From the NCBI RefSeq assembly GCF_023065955.2, contig NW_026622874.1:6926001-6990000 (forward strand): a DNA stretch of 64,000 nt. Reading direction: 5' to 3'. Made by a program: the position numbers and the translations under genes. A model generated the notes under the pieces. That model was given only the letters and a program-made list of their open reading frames with translations. It did no database searches and had not been told where the DNA came from. Source of the stretch: Ursus arctos. Lineage: Eukaryota; Chordata; Mammalia; Carnivora; Ursidae. Shown piece after piece: positions 55,529 through 64,000 of the stretch. Numbering within the stretch: the first letter of the stretch is position 1; each line of letters starts with the position of its first letter.

Positions 55529-55640
55529 GATGACTACATGACCACAACTCTGTGAATATACCTAAAACTATTGATCTGGACACTTTAAGAGGGTCGATTG
55601 TATAGTATGTGAATTATATTTTGGCAAAGCGGGTATTTTT
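55529..55640 (+). mobile_element. L1 3' end fragment
   Basis: acaactctgtgaatatacct, then gtatagtatgtgaattatat is the degenerate end of an L1 3' UTR, split from its upstream part by the SINE at 55,312. Confidence 0.5.
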
Positions 55641-56478
55641 ATATAAAATAACCACAGCGACATCATAACCTCAGGGCTCACGCCTGTATCCTAAGGTCCT
55701 CCTCCTTGGTTACATCACCCAACCAGCATTAGAATATTAAATATCAGATAGTGTGGGATATTTCAAAGTACAATCCGTATATAGGCAGTCCATAAATAAA
55801 TAAGCCACACAGTCCAACTCGGCAGGCCGAAGTTTAGACAGATTTCCACTGCTTTCGGTCAAAAGCCACCCAAAGGTTTATGAAGCAAAAGGGTGGGTAT
55901 AATGTGACCTCTAGAATATATTGTGTATTTTTAAAAACCAGAACAAAGGCTGTTTCTCTGGATAAACTCTGGAGAGTTTCCAGGGACATCGGGTAGAATG
56001 AAAAATAACTTGGGGGAGGGGACGATTTTAAATAAAAATTGTAGATCAGTTCCTGATTCACCACCAAGGAAACAAGATTCTTCATGTCAAAAATGCACAC
56101 ATGAGGAAACATCAGTCAAAAACCAAATAAAGTAACATTCTAGAAACTAATGGCCCGTATCTCCAAAAATGTCCGTGTCAAAACAATGTCAGTGTCATGA
56201 AACACAAAACAAGGCTGAGAAACTGTTTCTCGTTGAAAGGCCAACGAATCGTGAAAACCAACTGCAGTGCTCTATCTGGACTGGGCCCTGGGCTGGGAAC
56301 AGTTCTAGAAAGGATTTCCTGGGGACATCTTAGGAAGCTCTATAGATTAAACAATAGATTATAAATGTTAAATATCTTGATTGTGAGAATTGAATTTTTT
56401 CTAAGTGAATCTCTGTGATCTTAGGAAAACATACGCTGAAGTATTTAAGGACTAACAGAACACCAGGTCTGAAACGGT

Positions 56479-56480
<2 letters not shown>

Positions 56481-56524
<44 letters not shown>

Positions 56525-56660
56525 ATCTATCTATCTATCTATCTATCATCTATCTATCTATCTATCATCTATCTATCTATCATCTATCTATCTATCTATC
56601 TATCTATCATCTATCTATCTATCTATCTATCATCTATCATCTATCTATCATCTATCTATC
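56481..56660 (+). repeat. (TATC)n microsatellite with ATC interruptions
   Basis: 180 nt of TATC tetranucleotide broken about eight times by an ATC trinucleotide (tatcatctatc). Highly mutable class. Confidence 0.97.
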
Positions 56661-56813
56661 GAGGGAGAATCATAAAGGAAATGTTGCAAAATATTAACAA
56701 TTAGTAACCGGGTAAAGAGTGTTTGGGAGCTCTTTATACTATTCTTGCAACAACTTTACTGTGAGCTTGGAATTATTTTGAAATAAAAAGCTTAAAAACT
56801 TGCGGATCAGGGA

Positions 56814-57015
56814 GGGGCACCTGGGTGACTCAGTCGATTAAGTGACCAGCTCTTGGTTTCAGCTCAGGTTGTAATCTCAGGGTCATGAGATCCAGATCCC
56901 CAGGTCAGGCTCCACACTCAGCACGGAGTCTGCTTAGGACTCTGTCTCCCTCTCCCTCGGCCCCTCTCTGTGCACCCCCATCCCCTCAAATAAATAAATA
57001 GATCTTTTAAAAAAT
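56814..57015 (+). mobile_element. CAN-SINE, older
   Basis: ggggcacctgggtgactcag head with several changes, CT-rich body, aataaataaatagatctttt tail. Confidence 0.88.
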
Positions 57016-57251
57016 TGTGGCTCAAACATACGCATTTATCTCAGTTACCAAAAACAACATGACAATAACTACAGAGGGATTTAAAAAAAGCTATATGTTC
57101 CACAGGGACGAAGTGAACGAGAGAAAAGGTGACAAGCAGAGGAGAAACGTCGAGTTTTTGTACAGTGGAAAGTCGGGTGATTGATTCAGCAAAAAACAAA
57201 TAAAGCTGAAAACCTTTCTACAACTGGAAAGCAGGCACACTCTTGCTCTAG

Positions 57252-57446
57252 ACCTGTCGGGATCAGCAAACTATAGCCAGGGCTAAATCTGACCTGCAAC
57301 TTACTTTTGTAAATAGTTTTACCGAAGCAAGGCTGTACTTGTTTGCCTATTGTCTATGACCACAATTGCAGAGATGAGCAGTTACCCATAAAGCCTAAAA
57401 AATGAATTATTTGGTCCTTTCCAGGAAAAGTTTGCCAGCACCTACC
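57252..57446 (-). mobile_element. hAT/MER-type DNA transposon fossil
   Basis: gggatcagcaaactatagcc, then gcctattgtctatgaccaca and ggaaaagtttgccagcacc: same family as 38204-38405, opposite orientation. Confidence 0.6.
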
Positions 57447-57639
57447 CTACAGCCCTGCAAAGTCTTGGGAGCTAAAGGCATGAGGAGCCTCTGAAAGCAG
57501 GGATGTGGGTGGCGAGGGGAACAGCGGTCCGCCACACACCCTGAGCGTCCACACGGCAAGCACGCACGGCAAAGACTCAGTCATGGGGCGTTACTGCTTC
57601 ATGAGTAGAGGTTTTCACTCTTGCACGATGAAAAGCGTC

Positions 57640-58005
57640 CTGCAGGTGGACGGTGGTGATGGCTGTACAGCGAAGGAATCAACCGAATATCACTTAAATG
57701 GACACTTAAAAATGGTGAGGGGCGCCTGGGTGGCTCAGTCAGTTAAGTGACTGACTCTTGGTTTCGGCTCGGGTCATGATCTCGGGGTCATGAGATCGAG
57801 CCCCACATGGGGTTCTGTGCTCAGTGGGGAGTCTGCTTGAGATTCTCTCTCTCTCTCTCTCTTTCTCTCTCCTTCTGTCCCTCCCCTGCATGTGCTCTCT
57901 CTCTCTCTCTCCCTTGTGCTCTCTCTCTAAAATAAATAAATAAATCTTTAAAATGGTTTAGATGGCAAATTTTATGTTATATGTGTTTTATTGCCAAAAA
58001 AAAGG
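57640..58005 (+). mobile_element. L1 3' end, split by a SINE
   Basis: ggacggtggtgatggctgta and gacacttaaaaatggt before the SINE, aaaatggtttagatggcaaa then ttttatgttatatgtgtttt after it. Confidence 0.65.
57717..57949 (+). mobile_element. CAN-SINE inserted in L1
   Basis: Well-preserved ggggcgcctgggtggctcag head, expanded (TC)n body. Duplication aaaatggt at 57709-57716 and 57950-57957. Confidence 0.93.
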
Positions 58006-58761
58006 GGGGGGGGACCCTGGAAGGATTAAAGTCTGTATAAGAAGTTATAGCCCCTGTCCCTGGTTCTCACTCCAAGCCCTCTGATCTGCCTATCTTGGCA
58101 GGTCAGGGGTTTCTGTTCTGAAACTGAACAGAGAGGTTTCGCACTCAGGGGAGGGACACTCGGCACAAGCAGGACAGGGATGGGGCGCCTGACAGAACAC
58201 AGGAGAATGGAGTGAAAGCGTTCACGCTGAGCTGTGAGTCCCTCCTCAGCCCCTTCCTGCTGTGGGTTCGCACAACACTGCCTCCGGGTACTAACCCCCA
58301 GGCAGGAAGTGGAGGGTCGGCCTCTGAAATAACCGAGCAGTTCCCGGGCAAAGAGCCACAGATAATGACCTCTGGGGGCCCCTGGCTCCCGTCTGACCGC
58401 CCTCCACCGACGCCAGCTGGGCTTACCGCCCGCCCCTCACACGGAGCCGCCAACTGGCGTTTCAGGGTCTCAGGCCTAGATAGTAAAAGATCAGACGCTT
58501 GGGGAAAGCCTGACATGAAAGGCAAAGCACAGAAAGAAAGTGCTCGCAGGCAACAGAAGAAACTGTCATATCCACAGAGATAAGAAATGCATTGTATTTA
58601 TGAAGCAGCAACAGGAGGCAACAGAGAAAAGGAGCATTCAGACAATTAGAAAACACTTTCTGAAATAACATTTTTCACAGAAAAGTCAGAGCACGGAGTT
58701 GAGGAATTCTCCCAGAAAAACAGAACACAAATCAAAGAGATAGATGGTGGGGGAAAAGAAA

Positions 58762-58803
58762 AAGGAAGGAAGGGAGGGAGGGAGGGAGGGTGGGAGGGAG
58801 GAA
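58762..58803 (+). repeat. (GGGA)n simple repeat
   Basis: aaggaaggaagggagggagg and continuing; repeated GGG runs could form a G-quadruplex. Confidence 0.9.
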
Positions 58804-58867
58804 AAGCAAATCAGAAGATGTATCCAGGAAATGACCGGACTAACGTGAGTCCCACAGGGGAGAATAA

Positions 58868-59080
58868 GGGGGCGCCTGGGTGGCTCAGTCGGTTGAAGTG
58901 TCTGCTTGCGGCTCAGGCCATGATCTCGGGGTCCTGGGATCAGGTCCCACATCGGGCTCCCTGCTCCACGGAGAGTCTGCTTCTCCCTCTCCTTCTGCCC
59001 CTGCACCATCATCCCCCCTGCTCATGCTAGCTCTCTCACTTGCTCTCTCTCTCTCAAATAAATAAATAAAGTTTTTAAAA
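58868..59080 (+). mobile_element. CAN-SINE
   Basis: ggggcgcctgggtggctcag head, CT-rich body, aataaataaataaagttttt tail followed by a GA repeat. Confidence 0.92.
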
Positions 59081-59099
59081 GAGAGAGAGAAAAAAGAAT

Positions 59100-60180
59100 T
59101 TAGAGAGAAGGAAGTAACTATAAAGAAATAATCCAAGAGTATTTCCCAAACCAAAGGACCAGAGTCTCCAGATTGAAAGGACACAATAAAAAACCAGAAC
59201 CACACCAATGCAAGTCATCATGAACTTCCAGAATACTAAAGAAAAGAGAAGCTCCTAAAAACTCCTAGAGAGAGAGGGAAAAAAAAAAAAAAACCTCCTA
59301 GACAGAAAAATGAAAACATAAAGAGGTCAACACAAACAGTAGTCAGAATGTCTCGGTCTTCTTAGCAGTAACACTGATACCATAAGGTAGGGACACAAGG
59401 CCTTCAAAAGCTGGAGGGACATTATCTCCAAGAGAATTCCAAAATGAAGTACGAGGGCAAATCGACACATGCGAAAACAAAACAAAACAGAAAAAACAAC
59501 AACAACACATGCAAGGGCTAAAAAAGCCTTTTCACTTCTCGCGTACCCTCTCTTGAGATGTAACTAGCAGATGTGCTCCAGCAAAACGAGGGTGTAAATG
59601 ACGAAGGGGAGGACACGGTGACCAGGAGCAGGGGGTCTAATACAGAGGAGCGGCAGCAGGCTAGGAGAGCAACCTGTCTACACGGGGCGCCGGGAGGCAG
59701 GTCTCCAGGGAAAAGAAGGAATTAATACGTTAACTGATAGAATTAAGCTTTTGGAAAATAATATGAATAGACACTCGTCAGATCTGATGGCGTATTTGGG
59801 GAAAAAACTAAAGAAAGGAACATGGGAAAATAAGCAAAGGGTAAAATGGAATAATTACAAGAAAAACAGAAAGTTGTTCCGGAGAGAAAGTGTAATCATG
59901 GTGCGCTGCTCGGCTCTGCACTGGGCAGTATCTCCGTAGCCGTGATTGTGGAAACTACTGACTTAGCAGGAAGCTCCTATGACCAAATGGGGAGGCGCAG
60001 GGGCAGCCGAAGAGGTGTCTGGCCTTCATCTACAGAAAATCAATAGAGAATGCCCAAAATTGACAAACCTGGAAATATGGATTATAAGTCTGTCATTTAG
60101 ACAGACAGAAATAAATGCTAAAAGGCTTGGAAGGTAGAATAAGAAAAATGAGTGATGGGGGATTGTTCTATTTTATTCTA
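59100..60180 (+). mobile_element. L1-like fossil (family uncertain)
   Basis: ccttcaaaagctggagggac and gtgctccagcaaaacgaggg resemble internal sequence of old L1 families. Diverged, no useful open frame. Confidence 0.4.
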
Positions 60181-60240
60181 AGCCTTGATCATTTTATTTT
60201 TTTAAGAACAATGTGCAGGGATAAAAGTAAAAATTAACTT

Positions 60241-60404
60241 GGGGGCGCCTGGTGGCTCGGTCAGTTAATCATCTGCCTTTGGCTCAGGTCATGATCCTGG
60301 GGTCCTGGGATCGAGCCCGGCGTTAGGCTCCCCAACCTTTGTGCTCTCTCTCGCTATCCCTCTCTCTCAAATAACTAAATAAAATCTTTAAAAATAAAGA
60401 AAAA
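60241..60404 (+). mobile_element. CAN-SINE, shortened body
   Basis: gggcgcctggtggctcggtc head, aaataactaaataaaatctt tail. Perfect 13-bp duplication taaaaattaactt at 60228-60240 and 60405-60417. Confidence 0.93.
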
Positions 60405-62757
60405 TAAAAATTAACTTAAAAATATTGTTTTCTGAGGTCCCTGGACCCTCCAGATTCATTGCTTTTCCCTGTAGGTTCTAAAGCCTGGCTTGTGCTCTTG
60501 CAAATTCCGGGCTCGGATCAATTCCCATAAACTGCTGTTCCTTTCTCTCCTCAACTCAAGCTTTTCCTTCGCTCTTATTCACCACCGGGCTCCTGCCCTA
60601 CCCAGTCTGCTATCTGGACACTCCCGATGCTTACCAATAAATTCCTTTACCAGACACCCATCGAGAGCTTACTGATTGCATCAGATCCTGCCTGCATTTC
60701 ATGACAATTAGATTCTCAAAAGGGCAGAGCGCCCACTACTCATTACTGCAAGATGAACGGATTACAAATCCATTGGGACATTAAGACGTGGGGGTGGGGA
60801 TGCCAAATAGGTATTTTACATAAGGTTCCAGAAAAGGGAATTTTGCAAGAATATTAATTATATAGAATAGTTTCAACTCTGCGTCTTCTCATCATTTTTA
60901 TAGTCAAGTATATTTACCAGTCATCTGTCAGCATATGGTGCTACCAACGAACCCACCAATAAATAAAACGCAAGCAGAATCCCCAGTTTCTAGAAACTTG
61001 CCCACGTACCATACACAAGATAATTTGCAAAGGTATCTGTTGGGGATATCAGGAATGACAACATAATACATAATATGTCCTATGTGCTGAGTTACTACTA
61101 ATAGGAAAGAATCTTAGATTTCGTATAGATTTTACATTTATAAAGAATGCAAAGAGGAGAGATACAATTTGTTGGATTTTAAAGCATGTTCCCCGTGGCC
61201 CAGGAAGGAGGAAGGATAGATTATTACTCACCGATCCCCAAAGCTCTTCTAAATGATTTCACACTGACTCTCCACACCACTTTCTCCCAGGTGTCCCTGG
61301 TTCCCTGACTGTACCCTACTCTCAGGGCTTCCAGAGCAATGATCAAGGATACAACTGTGTGAAGATCAGAGGTCAACAGGAGGAAGTAAAGAACCTGACA
61401 AGCCCACAAACTTCCAAGGCGGGAAAGGCTCTCTTGGGCCCTCTATGGGTCTGCACTGAACACTGCATCTTTTCTATGCCAGCTCGACTATGAAAATAAT
61501 TTGGTTCCCATTTTGAACAGATGGGGGGGGGGGCCTCTTATTTAAACCTGGTGTTTTAATCAATTATTTGAAGCATCAGCTGGGTCTGTGAGGTGTTTAA
61601 GACAACAGCAGTTTCAGCCCTTCTCACCATTTTACCCCAGCCCCCATTCTCCTGAAAGAGTAAAAACCAGGTTTAACCCTTCTAGTGGATTCTTTTTATA
61701 TTTGTGTATTTACATTTGTTTCTTTTTTTCCCACTCACATCTCAAGCACTGAGATGGTTGAAGACATCAACGGATACGGAAATTAGCTCTTTCTTCAACT
61801 GACGTCACTCCATGGACTCCCATCCTCCCCCCAGCCCCCCAAATAGTTTTAGTGGTATCATTACTCAGTGTTTTCAGTGTTCCGAAGGCAATTCAGCGCT
61901 GATCTATAGAACCACGATTAATTTTCTTTTCCTGTTTAACACGTTTCCCCTAACATTAATATTTTTGAATTTTGCATAATTTTTCCCTGTGGATCAGCCC
62001 CTACTTCAAACACCAACCCCTCAATAGTAAATTCATTCATGTTGGATTTCCTTCGAGTTCATTTTTTTAAAGTGCCTCCGGAGACTTCTGACCTGCCTCA
62101 TTTGGTCTGGTTGCTCCACGCCTGGGCCACCACCGCGGCCGGGCTCCCCTTCACCCCTCCTGGGGATCCTTTCGGGGCTCTCCTGTTAGGTATCTGCTTC
62201 CTGCACCCCCTTCCCCCTCTTCCTTGGCTCACCCCGTTAAGGTTTTGGAGGGGCGCATCCCTGATTGATTCTTGTAAAGTTCTGAGACATCGTGTAGGTT
62301 TCTGTTCTCAGGGATTCCTGCCTTTTGCTTGGTGACCTCCAGGGAGTGCCTCCCCGCAGATGAATATAATCGCCCAGGTCACTGACGCTGGGCTTGGACA
62401 TGCCGCTTGCTCTGATCATAGAATACAACAGGACATCTGAGCAGAGGCTTTGAGAGCTGTTGTGAGATTTTGCTCTTTCCTCCTCGATGCTGGAGCCAAG
62501 ACATTGGGTAGGAGCAGGATCGCGGAGCCACAGCTCCAATTTGAGCAAAAAATTCAACTGCTTTCAAGGTACTGAGATTGGGAGGTTGTTACTTCAGTAA
62601 AACATAATCTAAGTGTGTCTGGAAAGCATCTTTATTCTAGGTTTCCCATTAATTAATGCAACATTCCAGAATGGAAAGAATTTTCCTTCAGAGGTGTGAT
62701 GGCCTTGTTCCGTGATCTCCTGGTTTCTAGGACCGCCACTGACAAGTCCAAAGCCAT

Positions 62758-62848
62758 TCTTTTTTTTTTTTTTTAAGTTTATTTAAGTAATCTCAGGACC
62801 CCAAGAGTAAGAGTCGCACCGTCTTCCAAATGAGCCAGCCAGGCCCCC
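62758..62848 (-). mobile_element. CAN-SINE, short type
   Basis: Minus-oriented: T17, aagtaatctcaggaccccaa, ending agccagccaggcccccc. 12-bp duplication caagtccaaagc at 62743-62754 and 62849-62860. Confidence 0.88.
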
Positions 62849-63416
62849 CAAGTCCAAAGCATTCTGATGCTAGAGCCTTTTCAAAGAACCCCTCTTTCCC
62901 TCTAGGATCTTTTCTTTGCCCGCACAGTTCTGAAATTCCAGCGTCACTGGTTTTGATACTTGGTCGACTTTCACGCGCCATACACGGCACTAGGAGGGCC
63001 CTTCCAGTCTGGACACTCACGTCCTTTAATTCCCCAAATATTTCTTAGGTCATCTTATTGATAATTTCTTCGACTTCATTTTCCGTTTTCTGGAATTCCT
63101 GTATTCCAAATCTTGAACTGCTTTTCTTATCCTTTCTCTCCCCCTCTTTTTTTCTGCCTCATTTTTTTTCTTCTTGGCTCCAATTTCTAAGATAGTTCTG
63201 TAATTTTTTTCTCTTCACATTTTTGTGTTTTCATTTCAGTGATCATGTTCTTAATTTCCAAGAGCCTTTTGTTGTTGTTCTAATCTAGGCTCTGCTGGAA
63301 GCAGAGTGTAAGACAAGGGTTTGCATGTAAGGAACTTATTTGGGACGTCATCCCAGGGACAGGAGTAAGGGCGGGGAGGTGAAAATGTAAAGGAGGAAAA
63401 GACGATATGAGGATGT

Positions 63417-63594
63417 TTTTTTCTTTTCTGGGGGGGAGGAGAGTGCAGAAGGAGAGGGAAAGAGAGAATCTCAAGCAGACTCCCTGTTGAATGTAGAGCC
63501 TGATGACAGCGTTCTAACCCACAACACTGAGATCATGACCTGAGCTGAAATCAAGAGTCGGACGCTCAACCGACTGAGCCACCCAGGCGCCCCA
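63417..63594 (-). mobile_element. CAN-SINE
   Basis: Minus-oriented, body agagggaaagagagaatctc, ending ccacccaggcgcccc. Duplication gaggatgt at 63409-63416 and 63596-63603. Confidence 0.92.
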
Positions 63595-63904
63595 CGAGGA
63601 TGTGTTTTCGACTTGGCCACTGCTCTGGGTGGCCGGTGTTTGCTCCTGTGGAACCTTCTGAGAACCTTCTGAGGAGCTTTCTAAAACCAGTCTCAGAGCT
63701 GTCCACCCAGGGGACAAAAAGTGGGAGTGAGAGCTCCCATCCCTCACTGGCCCAGGGTGACCTCACAGGCTTTGGCTCCCCAGTGCTTGTGAGTCGTGTG
63801 TGCATGGATGCCAAGAAGAGTGATGTCAGACCTGATCCGTAAAGGAGTGGAGTAGGAGGGTGAGTGGCTATCATCCAAATTTGAAACTTGTGTCTGATAA
63901 AAGC

Positions 63905-64000
63905 TTATCTATAGCAGGCTGAGTAATGGCTCCCCCAAAGTTACCCATGCCCTAACCCCCAGAGCCTGTGAATTTGCTGCCTTATGTGGCAAAAGCGACT
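63905..64000 (+). mobile_element. MaLR-like LTR fragment, cut by the window end
   Basis: gagtaatggctcccccaaag, then catgccctaacccccagagc and ccttatgtggcaaaagcgac match the 5' part of MLT1-type LTRs. Confidence 0.55.

Larger units (their letters stand above)
55101..64000. other. Intergenic DNA upstream of EPHX1
   Basis: No exon recognised. Besides the repeats listed separately it is AT-rich unique or ancient-repeat DNA; 60.4-62.7 kb and 62.9-63.4 kb resemble nothing I can name. By human synteny SRP9 should lie beyond, but I see no part of it. Confidence 0.5.

Noticed and set aside
56481..56660. Regular repeats considered as a CRISPR array
   Set aside because: A simple tetranucleotide with no spacers, in a mammalian nuclear context.
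55101..64000. Search for SRP9, expected by synteny upstream of EPHX1
   Set aside because: No exon-like match seen; it probably lies past 64 kb.

Overview
This is mammalian nuclear DNA, almost certainly from a caniform carnivore. It is packed with CAN-SINEs (tRNA-derived head, CT-rich body, AATAAA-bearing A-tail), the carnivore-specific SINE class. Two copies (about 26,960 and 36,436) carry the 'gtggcacag' head and 'ctatgagcc' body that I associate with bears, so a bear is my best guess; that is recall and inference, not a database result. I see no bacterial-type operon, CRISPR array or novel defence-like system. The content is two well-known genes and their flanks.

Layout. From about 1 to 23.27 kb lies TMEM63A on the + strand. 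All 22 coding exons (2,224-22,425) can be joined with consistent phase into a complete 807-residue OSCA/TMEM63 mechanosensitive cation channel. From 23.23 kb upward lies EPHX1 (microsomal epoxide hydrolase) on the - strand. Its eight coding exons (39,909 down to 23,449) give a complete 454-residue enzyme with every catalytic residue present. The genes are tail to tail: their poly(A) signals sit within one 16-bp element (23,240-23,255), so the mature 3' ends probably overlap. The order and orientation match the human 1q42 EPHX1-TMEM63A pair, inverted.

Between 39.9 and 54.2 kb is what I infer to be the long first intron of EPHX1. It leads to a CpG island at about 53.6-55.1 kb with GC boxes, an ARE-like core and a good minus-strand splice donor at 54,193, which fits the far-upstream E1b promoter known in human EPHX1. 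From 55.1 to 64.0 kb I see only upstream intergenic DNA: CAN-SINEs, L1 and LTR fragments, a hAT fossil and a long tetranucleotide microsatellite.

Repeats are very unevenly spread: about three CAN-SINEs in the first 24 kb (TMEM63A) and about 25 in the remaining 40 kb. Several insertions have perfect 12-15 bp target-site duplications and nest in older elements, giving a relative order of insertion. The two genes are not functionally coupled: one is an ion channel of plasma and lysosomal membranes, the other an ER detoxification enzyme.
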